From NCBI RefSeq assembly GCF_003259905.1, contig NZ_QLMG01000003.1:1-64000 (forward strand): a DNA stretch of 64,000 nucleotides, written 5' to 3'. A program made the translations under genes and the position numbers. The notes under the pieces are model-generated. The model was not told the DNA's origin. It saw only the letters and a program-made list of their open reading frames with translations, and did no database searches. Below, one piece after another: positions 16,461 to 27,316 of this stretch. Origin of the DNA: Salipiger aestuarii. GTDB taxonomy: Bacteria; Pseudomonadota; Alphaproteobacteria; Rhodobacterales; Rhodobacteraceae. How positions within the stretch are numbered: the first letter of the stretch is position 1; every line of letters starts with the position of its first letter.

Positions 16461-17140
16461 CCCTTTTCCTGCAGGATCACGACCACCGGATCGTCGCCCG
16501 TCACCTCGGCCTGCATTTCCAGCGGGGCCTCGCCGTTCCACAGCCCCAGGACCTGCCAACCATGGGCAATGTGGGTGTAGAACACGGTGCGCCCCTCGTT
16601 CTCGCCCGCCGTGATGTCGACCGTCGCCCTGGGGGTGTAGCGCACAAGATGCACCAGCGTTTCGGGCAGCGGCCCCAGCGGATCGGCCCGGATCAGCAAC
16701 ATATCGCCATCGCGCGTGATCGTCAGCGTCGCGAGGGCCGGTGCGTCCAGCGCGTGCTGCACCGCGTCCATCACCTTCATCGGGCGCGATCCGACCACGT
16801 CGAACGCGCCGCCGATCATCATTTGCGGTGTGTAGATCGACCGCCGCCCCGCCGCGCGTGCATAGCCTTTTTGGCGTTTGGTAAACGCCGGATCGCCGAA
16901 GCTGTCGCGCCAGCCGATGTAATCCCAGTAATCCACATGCAGCGCCAGGGCGATCACGTCGTCGCGCTGCCCCAGTTCGGCAAGCACCGCGTCGGCTGCG
17001 GGGCAGGAAATGCACCCCTGCGAGGTGAAAAGCTCGACCACCACCGGCGAGTCATGGTCCCGCGAACGTTCCTGCGCAAGCGTGGCGCTTCCGGCGACCG
17101 CGAGGCATGTCGTCGCGATCCAGCTGGTGAGTCGGTACAT
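16424..17140 (-). CDS. DUF1223 secreted thioredoxin-fold protein
   Basis: Protein of 238 residues with a Sec signal (MYRLTSWIATTCLAVAGSAT, cleavage near ALA/QE) and, directly after, the DUF1223 hallmark 'VELFTSQGCISCPAADAVL', which contains a CxxC pair in a thioredoxin-like fold. This suggests a periplasmic redox role, but none is established for the family. Start 17140 places the signal peptide correctly; a longer frame to 17185 only adds a polar N-terminus. Overlaps tail-to-tail with the acyltransferase. Confidence 0.85.
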   Translation of the reverse strand: MYRLTSWIATTCLAVAGSATLAQERSRDHDSPVVVELFTSQGCISCPAADAVLAELGQRDDVIALALHVDYWDYIGWRDSFGDPAFTKRQKGYARAAGRRSIYTPQMMIGGAFDVVGSRPMKVMDAVQHALDAPALATLTITRDGDMLLIRADPLGPLPETLVHLVRYTPRATVDITAGENEGRTVFYTHIAHGWQVLGLWNGEAPLEMQAEVTGDDPVVVILQEKGYGPILAASRLR

Positions 17141-17259
17141 ATGCCGCAAGATCCCGTGTCTGTTCCCGTTCCAAGGGCTACCCAAGCCGGTTTGAAATGG
17201 CCAATCAAGGTTTTGCGAGAGCCTGTGCCTGGCTGTTAGCGCAACTAAGCGGCATTTTT

Positions 17260-17279
17260 TTGTATTCTACGGTATACAA
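17260..17279. promoter_or_regulatory. candidate operator upstream of aconitase
   Basis: TTGTAT (17260-17265) and ATACAA (17274-17279) form a 6-bp inverted repeat with an 8-bp centre, about 92-111 bp before the acnA start. TTGTAT/ATACAA half-sites are typical of GntR-family regulators. The A/T-rich run before it (17255-17262) could be part of a promoter. Suggestive only. Confidence 0.4.
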
Positions 17280-17370
17280 GGCGGCTCATTCCCCTTGAAT
17301 GCAACTACAGCTTGATGCAGATAACGTGCCAAGCGAACCCTTTTCTCAAGCATCTGCAAGGGAGCCAACC

Positions 17371-20142
<2,772 letters not shown>

Positions 20143-20162
20143 CGCCACAGCGACAAGACAGG

Positions 20163-20197
20163 AAAAGACCCGCCAGAGCGATCTGGCGGGTCTTTTT
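20163..20197. terminator. bidirectional rho-independent terminator after acnA
   Basis: A 15-bp perfect stem AAAAGACCCGCCAGA (20163-20177) with the complementary arm 20182-20196, closed by a GCGA tetraloop, ends in a T run on the plus strand and, read on the other strand, in AAAAGA/TCTTTT as well. It can serve acnA and the convergent peptidase ending at 20213. Confidence 0.9.
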
Positions 20198-20212
20198 ATC
20201 TGTCGGCGACGC

Positions 20213-21217
20213 TCAACCGCGCCCCAGCTCATCCTTCAGCGTCGGCAGCGTGTCTCCGGGCGCGGGCGTTGCCTCCCACACCGCCCGCGCGATGGCCCGC
20301 GACAGGCACAGGCTCGCCGCGTGACCAATTCCCGCAAGTTGCGCCCCCGGCGCATCAAGCGCGCGCGCGCCGGTTGACGCGGCAAACACCAGATCGCCAT
20401 CCATCGGAGAATGCGCCGGCAGAATCGCCCGCCCGATGCCGTCATGAGCGGCCACCGCCATGCGGTGACACTGCGCCTTGTCCAACGCCGCATCGGTCGC
20501 CACCACCGCGATGGTGGTGTTGCCCAGCCCCGCCATGGCGGACACCTTGCGCGAGGCCGGCAAGTGGATCGACGGCACCGGATCCACGCCCAGCCCGCCG
20601 AACTCGCCCTCAATCTCAAACGGTGCCGCCCAGAAATGCCGCCCCGACGGCGTGGTCACGCTGCCCATCGGGTTCACCGCCACCAACGCCCCCACGGTCA
20701 CTCCATCGTCCAGCACAAGGCTCGCCGACCCAAGCCCGCCCTTGTGCATCGCCGTCTGGGCGCCGCAGCCCGCGCCGACGCTGCCAAGCGCAAAACGATC
20801 GCCTGCCGCCCCGAACGCGGCCTGCCCCAGCGCCGGATATGGCGAAACGACCCAGCCCTTGTCCCCACCATTCAACAAATCGAACAGAATCGCCGCGGGC
20901 ACGATCGGCACCCGCGCCGACAGCACCGAAAATCCGCGCCCCGCCGCGTGAAGCGACTCCATGACCCCCTGCGCCGCAGCCAGGCCAAAGGCGCTGCCCC
21001 CGGACAAGACCAGCGCATCGACGCCGGGCGCGCTTTTGTCCGGTGCCAGCAAATCCGTCTCACGCGTGCCGGGAGCGCCGCCCATTACCGCAACCGATGC
21101 CGCAAGCGGGGCATCTGCGGTCACCACGGTGACGCCGGATTTCAGCACCGCGTCCTCGGCGTTCCCGACCCGCAGGCCGTTGACATCGGTGATCAGGTTC
21201 CTGGGTCCGGGCCGCAT
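20213..21217 (-). CDS. P1-family peptidase (DmpA-type, peptidase family S58)
   Basis: Protein of 334 residues of the DmpA / L-aminopeptidase-D-esterase family, Ntn-type hydrolases that self-cleave into two chains. 'VDALVLSGGSAFGLAAAQGV' (67-86) and the conserved 'GAGCGAQTAMHKGGLGSAS' are recognisable. The expected processing site before 'IAVVATDA' reads Asn233-Thr234-Thr235, so Thr rather than the Ser of DmpA may be the nucleophile (inference from memory of DmpA). No signal peptide. It is a single gene convergent with acnA; natural substrates of these enzymes are short or N-terminally unusual peptides. Confidence 0.9.
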   Translation of the reverse strand: MRPGPRNLITDVNGLRVGNAEDAVLKSGVTVVTADAPLAASVAVMGGAPGTRETDLLAPDKSAPGVDALVLSGGSAFGLAAAQGVMESLHAAGRGFSVLSARVPIVPAAILFDLLNGGDKGWVVSPYPALGQAAFGAAGDRFALGSVGAGCGAQTAMHKGGLGSASLVLDDGVTVGALVAVNPMGSVTTPSGRHFWAAPFEIEGEFGGLGVDPVPSIHLPASRKVSAMAGLGNTTIAVVATDAALDKAQCHRMAVAAHDGIGRAILPAHSPMDGDLVFAASTGARALDAPGAQLAGIGHAASLCLSRAIARAVWEATPAPGDTLPTLKDELGRG

Positions 21218-21278
21218 GCTACCTCTCCATCAAGCTGCCCCGAACCTCGCCCGCGCCGACGCGGCGCGCAACCCCGCC

Positions 21279-21333
21279 CTTCATCTTGCCCGATAAACTC
21301 CGGGGGGCCGAAGGCGGGGGCAGCGCCCCCTGC
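21279..21333. repeat. intergenic GC-hairpin element (Rhodobacteraceae type)
   Basis: Read on the minus strand, a G/C-rich hairpin (GGGGGC 21316-21321 with GCCCCC 21325-21330) is followed by CCCGGAGT...GGGCAAGATGAAG. I recall this arrangement (C-rich hairpin, CGGAGTAT-like, CAAGATGAA) as a very common intergenic element near gene ends in this family. It sits in the 278-bp gap downstream of the ABC operon and upstream of the peptidase. A related copy is at 29271. Nothing else was seen in the gap. Confidence 0.5.
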
Positions 21334-21495
21334 CCGCTCGGGATTATGCGGAAATGCTCGGCCCGGTCTGGACCGGCGCGGCGAGGCACCCCGGCACTGT
21401 CATGACCGTCGAATACCGGCCGTGCATCGTCACCAAGGGTGGCCTTGCGCCATTCCCTGGCATGGAACACGACCGCCGCGTCGCACGCCCTTCCG

Positions 21496-23136
21496 TCAAG
21501 CGTCGCGAACCTGTCGCGGCGGCGGACGTGCAAGGCGCGGCGCCGCGTCGAGCAGCAACTTGGTATACCAATGTTGCGGAGCAGCGAAAACCGATGCGGT
21601 CGGCCCCTGCTCGACGATCTTGCCCGCCTTCATCACCAGCAGCCGGTCTGTCACACCCCGCACCACCGAAAGGTCATGGCTGATAAACAGCGACGTCAGG
21701 CCGTGCCGGGTGGTCAGTTCTGCGATCAGATCCAGAATACGCGCCCGCACCCGGACATCCAGCGCCGACACCGCCTCGTCAAAAATCACCAGCTCGGGGC
21801 GGATGATCAGCGCGCGGGCGATGGCGATGCGCTGGCGTTGACCGCCGGAAAAGGCATGGATGTGGCGGCGCGCATCTTCGGGCGACAGCCCGACCTCGGT
21901 CAGAGCCCGCGCGATGGCGTCCTGCAGGGGGGCGTCCTGCGGTGGCGCTGCCAGGTGGAACGGTTCGGACACCAGCCGCCCGACGCGATGGCGCGGATTG
22001 AAGCTGCCATAGGGGTCCTGAAACACCGCCTGCATCCGGCGGCGGGTCGGCGGGGTGCCCACGGGCTGCCCATCCAACACGATGGTGCCGCCCTGCAACG
22101 GCTCCAGCCCCAGAATGGCACGGGTCAGGGTGGATTTCCCGCATCCGGATTCGCCCACCAGGCCGACGCGTTCGCCCTTGGCGATCGTCAGGCTGACGCC
22201 ATCCACGGCACGGATCTCAGGGGCGCGGCGCAGGCCGACGCGGCGGCCGGGATAGCTGCGGACGACGTCGCGCGCCACAAGAAGCGGCCCCCCCGGCACC
22301 GGGGGGGCCAGGTGCGGGCGGTGGAAGGACGCGTCCAGCAGCGCCTGCGTGTAGGGGTGACATCGCTGGCGCAGAACCTCGGCGGTGGCACCGGTTTCGA
22401 CGATGGTGCCCTCTTTCATCACCGCGATCCGGTCGGCGTGTTGCGCCACCACCGCAAGATCATGGGTGATGAGCAACATCCCCATGCCGTCGTCCTTCAC
22501 CAGCCGGTCCAGAAGGTCAAGGATCTGCGCTTGCGTGGTGACATCCAGCGCCGTGGTCGGCTCGTCCGCGATCAGCAGCTTGGGCCGCATGGCGATGGCC
22601 ATGGCGATGACCACGCGCTGACGCTGCCCGCCCGACAATTCGTGCGGGTAGCGCGAGGGCGGAATCCGCGCCGGGTCCAGCCCGGTGCGGGCCAGCAGCT
22701 GTGCCGCGCCGTGGTGCGCCGCCGCGCGGCGCATGGCACCGTGAATGCGCAGGGTTTCTGCCACCTGGTCGCCGATGCGGTGAAACGGGTTGAGCGCGGT
22801 CATCGGTTCCTGAAACACCATGCCGATGTCGCGGCCCCGGCGGGCGTTCATGGCGCGGTCCGGCAGCGGCAACAGGTCTTGCCCGCTCAGCGCGATGCTG
22901 CCCGTGGCGGTCGCCGCATCCGGCAGCAGGCCCATGGTCGCAAGTGCGGTCATGGATTTCCCCGAGCCGGATTCGCCGGTCAGCGCGAGGATCTCACCTG
23001 GGTCGAGGGTCAGGGCGACATTGTCGAGGATCTGTTTCGACCCGATGCGCAGCGACAGGGCCGCGATGTCCAAAAGAGGCGCCGCCGCCAGCGAATCGCG
23101 GTTCTGCCCGGTGTGTTTCCCGCCCGAAGTGTCCAT
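21496..23136 (-). CDS. peptide ABC transporter, fused dual ATPase (YejF/DppDF-like)
   Basis: Protein of 546 residues holding two complete nickel/peptide-type ATPase domains. Each has a Walker A ('[10 protein letters not shown]' and '[10 protein letters not shown]'), an ABC signature ('LSGGQRQR' and 'FSGGQRQR'), and Walker B ('[12 protein letters not shown]' and '[12 protein letters not shown]'). The second lacks the usual Pro in 'DEAVSALD', as is common. AGGAG precedes ATG 23136, which overlaps the stop of the upstream permease (TGATG). The protein energises uptake by the two permeases encoded upstream. No binding protein is encoded nearby. Confidence 0.93.
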   Translation of the reverse strand: MDTSGGKHTGQNRDSLAAAPLLDIAALSLRIGSKQILDNVALTLDPGEILALTGESGSGKSMTALATMGLLPDAATATGSIALSGQDLLPLPDRAMNARRGRDIGMVFQEPMTALNPFHRIGDQVAETLRIHGAMRRAAAHHGAAQLLARTGLDPARIPPSRYPHELSGGQRQRVVIAMAIAMRPKLLIADEPTTALDVTTQAQILDLLDRLVKDDGMGMLLITHDLAVVAQHADRIAVMKEGTIVETGATAEVLRQRCHPYTQALLDASFHRPHLAPPVPGGPLLVARDVVRSYPGRRVGLRRAPEIRAVDGVSLTIAKGERVGLVGESGCGKSTLTRAILGLEPLQGGTIVLDGQPVGTPPTRRRMQAVFQDPYGSFNPRHRVGRLVSEPFHLAAPPQDAPLQDAIARALTEVGLSPEDARRHIHAFSGGQRQRIAIARALIIRPELVIFDEAVSALDVRVRARILDLIAELTTRHGLTSLFISHDLSVVRGVTDRLLVMKAGKIVEQGPTASVFAAPQHWYTKLLLDAAPRLARPPPRQVRDA

Positions 23137-23948
23137 CAGGTCGCTCCTGGCCCCAGCCGAGGATCGAGCCGGTCGCGCAGCCCGTCCCCCAGCAGGTTCA
23201 GGCCAAGCACTGTCAGCACGATGGCGGCCCCCGGAATGATCGCCACATGAGGCGCGAGCGCCACCATGGTCTGGGCATCCGCAAGCATCCTGCCCCAGGA
23301 CGGGACGGGCGGCTGTGCGCCCAGGCCGACATAGGACAGCCCCGCCTCGGCCAGGATTCCAAGCGAAAACTGGATCGTCCCCTGCACGACCAGCAGATTC
23401 AACACGTTGGGCAGGATATGTTCGGCGCTGATGCGCGGGGCGGTCTTGCCGGCGGTGCGGGCCGCAAGAATGAAATCGCGCCGCCACAGCGGCAGCGCCG
23501 CTCCGCGTGTCATCCGGGCAAAGACGGGAATGTTGAAGATGCCGATGGCAAGGATGGCGTTCACCGCGCCCGGACCCAGGATCGCCGTCAGCAGGATGGC
23601 AATGACAAGGCTGGGAAAGGCGAAAACGAGGTCGTTCAGACGCATGATGACCTCATCCAGCGCCCCGCCGTGACGGGCGGCGGCGGCAAGGCCCAGCGGC
23701 ACGCCCGCTCCCATGCCGATGCCCACCGCCACCAGCGCCACCGCCAGCGACGTGCGCGCGCCGGTCATGATCATGCTCAGCATGTCGCGGCCCAGATGAT
23801 CGGTGCCAAGCCAATGCGGCGCCGACGGCGGCTGCAACCGCGCGGGGATGTTCACGGTGGTGACATCCCCCGGAGTCCAGATGAACGATGCCAGCGCGGC
23901 GGCGATCATCAGCGCACTCAGCAGCGCGCCAAGGGCAAGCGTTTTCAT
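23136..23948 (-). CDS. peptide ABC transporter permease (DppC/YejE-like)
   Basis: Inner-membrane permease of 270 residues, shorter at the N-terminus than DppC. First helix about 5-22; 'HWLGTDHLGRDMLSMIMTGARTSL' is the DppC-family signature; ATPase-contact loop near 'FILAARTAGKTAPRISAEHILPN'. The ATG overlaps the stop of the preceding permease gene (ATGA) and its own stop overlaps the ATPase start, so translation is coupled along the operon. Confidence 0.92.
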   Translation of the reverse strand: MKTLALGALLSALMIAAALASFIWTPGDVTTVNIPARLQPPSAPHWLGTDHLGRDMLSMIMTGARTSLAVALVAVGIGMGAGVPLGLAAAARHGGALDEVIMRLNDLVFAFPSLVIAILLTAILGPGAVNAILAIGIFNIPVFARMTRGAALPLWRRDFILAARTAGKTAPRISAEHILPNVLNLLVVQGTIQFSLGILAEAGLSYVGLGAQPPVPSWGRMLADAQTMVALAPHVAIIPGAAIVLTVLGLNLLGDGLRDRLDPRLGPGAT

Positions 23949-24886
23949 TGCGCCCTCAGCCGGGGATCGGCGGCGACATAGGCCAGATCGGTCAGCAGGT
24001 TGACCACGATCACCGCGAACACCAGCAGCATCGTCACCGATTCCACCACGATCAGGTCGCGCTGGGTGATCGCCTGAAAGATCAGCCGCCCGAGGCCCGG
24101 CAGAAAGAACACCTGCTCGATGATGATCGCCCCCGCCAGCAGGAACGAGAATTGCAGCCCGAGAATCGTCAGCACAGGGATCAGCGCCGCCCGCAGCCCG
24201 TGCCGCCACAGCGTCTGGCGGCGCGACAGGCCCTTGGCGCGGGCGGTGCGGATGAAGTCTTCGGCAAGGATATCGATGAGCGATGACCGCAGCACCCGCG
24301 CCAGGATCGCGGCCTGCGGCAAGGCCAGCGCCACCGCCGGAAGCGTCAGCGATTTCAGCGCCAGAAGCGGGTCGGACCAGCCGGGAAAGCCGCCCGCGCT
24401 GAACCAGCGCAGCTTCAGCGCGAACAGCAGGACCAGCAGCATGGCGAACCAGAAATTCGGCACCGCGATGCCCAGTTGCGTGGCCCCGACAACCGACAGA
24501 TCCGCCAGGCGCCCCCGATGCGTGGCGGCAATGATCCCGGCGGGCAGCGCAATCAGCACCGACAGCCCCAGGGCATAAAGCGCCAGCGGCAGCGACACCT
24601 GCGCCCGTTCGGCGACCATCTGCGCCACCGGCGCACGATAGGTGTAGGACAGACCCAGATCGCCCCGCAGCATGCCGCCGACCCAGGCGAAATATCGCTG
24701 CAGCGGCGGCTGATCCAGCCCCAGTTCGACGCGCAGCGCCGCCACCGTGTCGGGCCGCGCGTTCATCCCCAGCATGAAGCTGGCCGGGTCGCCCGGCGCC
24801 ACCTCGATCACCACAAAGATCACCACGGATGCAGCTGCAAGGCTCAGGGTCAGAATGACCAGCCGCCGGATCAGATATGCCGCCAT
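23945..24886 (-). CDS. peptide ABC transporter permease (DppB/YejB-like)
   Basis: Inner-membrane permease of 313 residues with about six helices and the DppB signature 'DPASFMLG...LGLDQPPLQRYFAWVGGMLRGDLG'; contact loop near 'FIRTARAKGLSRRQTLWRHGLR'. Its start at 24886 lies one base after the stop of the Nudix gene, so it is probably translated by coupling. Forms the channel with the DppC-like subunit. Confidence 0.92.
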   Translation of the reverse strand: MAAYLIRRLVILTLSLAAASVVIFVVIEVAPGDPASFMLGMNARPDTVAALRVELGLDQPPLQRYFAWVGGMLRGDLGLSYTYRAPVAQMVAERAQVSLPLALYALGLSVLIALPAGIIAATHRGRLADLSVVGATQLGIAVPNFWFAMLLVLLFALKLRWFSAGGFPGWSDPLLALKSLTLPAVALALPQAAILARVLRSSLIDILAEDFIRTARAKGLSRRQTLWRHGLRAALIPVLTILGLQFSFLLAGAIIIEQVFFLPGLGRLIFQAITQRDLIVVESVTMLLVFAVIVVNLLTDLAYVAADPRLRAQ

Positions 24887-24887
24887 C

Positions 24888-25328
24888 CTAGCGCACGATC
24901 GTTTCAAGCGGGTCGTAGCTGACGCCGACACCCCAGGCCGCATTGCCAAGGCTATCGGGTTTGTGCCGCAGGCCCGCCAGCTCGGCACGGCTGAAAAAAC
25001 GCCGTTCGGTGACGACGCCTTCGGGGTCCTGCCAGTCGTCGGACACCGCCCCGCCCACCAGGGTGCAGCGAAAGAACAGTTCGACCTGATGAAATCCGCG
25101 CGTGGGGTCGTGAAATTCATTGACCAGGGCGATGTCGCCGACCGCGATGTCCAGCCCGGTTTCCTCGTGCAGCTCGCGCCGCAGGTTGTCGGGCAGCGAC
25201 CTGCCCTTTTCTACGCCACCGCCGGGCGCGCACCACAGGTCGCTGACCCCGCCCGGATAGGCGTTGACCAGCAGCAGGCGATCCTGATGCAAAAGCAGCG
25301 CGCGGGTGGCAAGGCGGGGAAAGCTCAT
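24888..25328 (-). CDS. Nudix hydrolase
   Basis: Protein of 146 residues. A Nudix box is clear near residues 37-60: 'GGVEKGRSLPDNLRRELHEE' followed by TGL. The RE-x2-EE metal-binding part is intact, but the first conserved Glu of the consensus (G-x5-E) is Arg here. Such enzymes cleave nucleoside diphosphates linked to another moiety; substrate cannot be told. It opens an operon with the peptide ABC transporter (one-base gap) and is divergent from phnM, 72 bp away, so it may clean up a metabolite linked to the transported compound. Confidence 0.87.
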   Translation of the reverse strand: MSFPRLATRALLLHQDRLLLVNAYPGGVSDLWCAPGGGVEKGRSLPDNLRRELHEETGLDIAVGDIALVNEFHDPTRGFHQVELFFRCTLVGGAVSDDWQDPEGVVTERRFFSRAELAGLRHKPDSLGNAAWGVGVSYDPLETIVR

Positions 25329-25400
25329 GACACGAATCTTTGCACCTTTAACGGGGCGGCGGAAGGGCTTATTCCCACCCCCAGCCACAGGAGACCGAAG

Positions 25401-26546
25401 ATGATCGCGCTTGGATTCGAAGGCGCCCGCGTGATGCGCCATGACGGGTGGGACGATGGCCCCCTTGCCATGGCGCAGGGACGGATCGTTGACGGCGATG
25501 CCCCCCGCGTGGATCTGTCGGGCTACGACATCCTGCCGGGAATCGTCGATATCCATGGCGACGGATTCGAACGCCACATGGCGCCCCGTCGCGGCGCGCT
25601 GCGCGAACGCGCATCCGGGATCGTCGCCTGCGCCGCCGAGCTGGCCGCCAATGGCATCACCACCGCGATGCTGGCGCAGTTCTGGTCTTGGGAAGGTGGC
25701 ATGCGCGGGCCTGAATTCGCAACAGAGGTTTTCGCCTCGGTCCAGGCGGTCGCACCGACGGTGCCGGTGGATCTGCGCCTGCAATTGCGGCTGGAGACGC
25801 ATTTTCTGGACAGTTTCGCGGACGCCGAGGCGGCGATTGACCGATGGGGTATCCGTCAGGTGGTGTTCAACGATCACCTGCAGCACGACCGGATCGCGGC
25901 GGGGCGCAAGCCGCAACGCCTGACCGGACAGGCGCTGAAATCCGGCCGCTCGCCCGAGGCGCATCTGGCGATGATGACCGCGCTGCACGACCGGCGCGCC
26001 GAAGTGCCCGCGGCGCTGGATGCGATCTGTGCGCGGCTTGCGGCCAAGGGCGTGAACCTTGGCAGCCATGATGACCGCACCGCAAACGACCGCGCGATCT
26101 GGCGCGCGCGCGGGGCCCGTTTGTCGGAGTTTCCCGAAACCGCCGCAGCCGCCCGCGCCGCGGGCGGCGCCGGGGACGGTATCGTGCTGGGGGCGCCGAA
26201 CGTGGTGCGCGGCGCGTCGCATGCGGGCAACATCGCCGCAGCGGATCTGATTGCCGCAGGGCTGTGCGACGCGCTCGCCTCGGATTACCACTACCCCGCC
26301 CCTGCCCGCGCCGCGTGGCGCTGCGTCGAACTGGGGCTGCTGAGCGAAGCGGCGGCGTGGCGGCTGATCTCGGATGGTCCGGCCCGGCTGCTTGGCCTGC
26401 ACGACCGGGGCCGCATCGCGCCCGGTCTCAGGGCCGATCTCGCGATCCTCGATCGCCGCACAAGACGGGTCGCCGCGACGATCGCGGGCGGCCGGATCGC
26501 CTGGATGTCAGGCGACATCGCATCCCGTTTCATTGCGCGCGGCTGA
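25401..26546 (+). CDS. phnM: alpha-D-ribose 1-methylphosphonate 5-triphosphate diphosphatase
   Basis: Amidohydrolase-superfamily protein of 381 residues, usual PhnM length (~380). The metal-binding N-terminal motif is 'DIHGDGFERH' (Asp50, His52, Asp54, His59), and 'GSHDD', 'GAPNVVRGASHAGN' and 'CDALASDYHYPA' follow in the usual order. PhnM removes diphosphate from the ribose triphosphate intermediate of the C-P lyase pathway for phosphonate use. AGGAGA precedes ATG 25401. No other phn gene is in the window, so either the rest of the pathway lies elsewhere or this copy has another job. Confidence 0.92.
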   Translation: MIALGFEGARVMRHDGWDDGPLAMAQGRIVDGDAPRVDLSGYDILPGIVDIHGDGFERHMAPRRGALRERASGIVACAAELAANGITTAMLAQFWSWEGGMRGPEFATEVFASVQAVAPTVPVDLRLQLRLETHFLDSFADAEAAIDRWGIRQVVFNDHLQHDRIAAGRKPQRLTGQALKSGRSPEAHLAMMTALHDRRAEVPAALDAICARLAAKGVNLGSHDDRTANDRAIWRARGARLSEFPETAAAARAAGGAGDGIVLGAPNVVRGASHAGNIAAADLIAAGLCDALASDYHYPAPARAAWRCVELGLLSEAAAWRLISDGPARLLGLHDRGRIAPGLRADLAILDRRTRRVAATIAGGRIAWMSGDIASRFIARG

Positions 26547-26568
26547 CGGACCTCGCGCAATGAAACGG
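26525..26568. terminator. perfect 15-bp inverted repeat at convergent gene ends
   Basis: CCGTTTCATTGCGCG (26525-26539) pairs perfectly with 26554-26568 around a 14-base loop that contains the phnM stop codon. It lies between convergent phnM and the IalB-like gene. It may be a bidirectional transcription stop or 3'-end stabiliser; no T-tract follows it on either strand. Confidence 0.7.
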
Positions 26569-26595
26569 CTCAGGCCGGGCAAGGCGAGTCCGCGC

Positions 26596-27120
26596 TCACT
26601 TGCACCGTTTCTCGGCATCCTCGATCGCGGCGGTGAACCCCATCAACGAGAACGTGTCCTTGGTCTGCGTGCCCCGCGCCGATCGCGCGGTCAGCACCGC
26701 ATCCGTGCCGGACCGCATCGCCGTGATGAGCTTGGCGTCGTCCGCCGGGCTTGCGGGCCAGGCCCATTCGCCCTCGACATAAAGCTCGAACTGATTGCCG
26801 CTGACGTTGGCGTTCACCGTCGATCCGGGCGCAAACGGATAACCCCCGGTAAAGGCGACCTGCCCGGTCACGTTGGCGCCGGGGCGATAGAACACCATCA
26901 AAAGAATGTCGCCGCGCCGCACCGATACCACGCGCCCGTCCTTGGAGTTGACGCTTTCCTTGTAGGTGGTCACCGCCCAGCATTCACGCGGGTCGTTGCC
27001 TTCGAACACCGACCAGTCGGTGATCGCGTTCACGCGGTTTTGGCTCTCTTCCTGCGCCGGAGCCGTCGTTGCGATCGCAATCGCCGCGGCCCCGATCATC
27101 GAACCGAGAAATGCCTTCAT
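26596..27120 (-). CDS. invasion-associated locus B (IalB) family protein
   Basis: Exported protein of 174 residues with a Sec signal (MKAFLGSMIGAAAIAIATTA, cleavage near APA/QE) and the IalB domain: 'DWSVFEGNDPRECWAVTTYKES' early, 'FTGGYPFAPGSTVNANVSG' in the middle, and 'GTQTKDTFSLMGFTAAIEDAEKRC' at the end, with two conserved-looking Cys. The family was named in Bartonella but is widespread in free-living Alphaproteobacteria, where its role is unknown. Divergent from the asparaginase at 27317; the 196-bp gap shows no clear promoter. Confidence 0.9.
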   Translation of the reverse strand: MKAFLGSMIGAAAIAIATTAPAQEESQNRVNAITDWSVFEGNDPRECWAVTTYKESVNSKDGRVVSVRRGDILLMVFYRPGANVTGQVAFTGGYPFAPGSTVNANVSGNQFELYVEGEWAWPASPADDAKLITAMRSGTDAVLTARSARGTQTKDTFSLMGFTAAIEDAEKRCK

Positions 27121-27316
27121 GTCCTGCAGCCTCCAGCTGTCTTATTGCCTTGCGTTCGGCGTCGCGTCACGGCCCCTGATCCGGCGGACCGGAGCACGAT
27201 CTCCGGAAGCTTTGGGCACACGACAAATTTCTACTCGACGGCGGCAGAATAGCCTGAAAAACACATGGTCATAAAGCCCCCGTTGGCAAGATATCGCTTA
27301 GATGTGAGGACCCGCC

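Noticed and set aside
25401-26546. C-P lyase operon
   Set aside because: Only phnM is present; no other phn gene could be recognised on either side.
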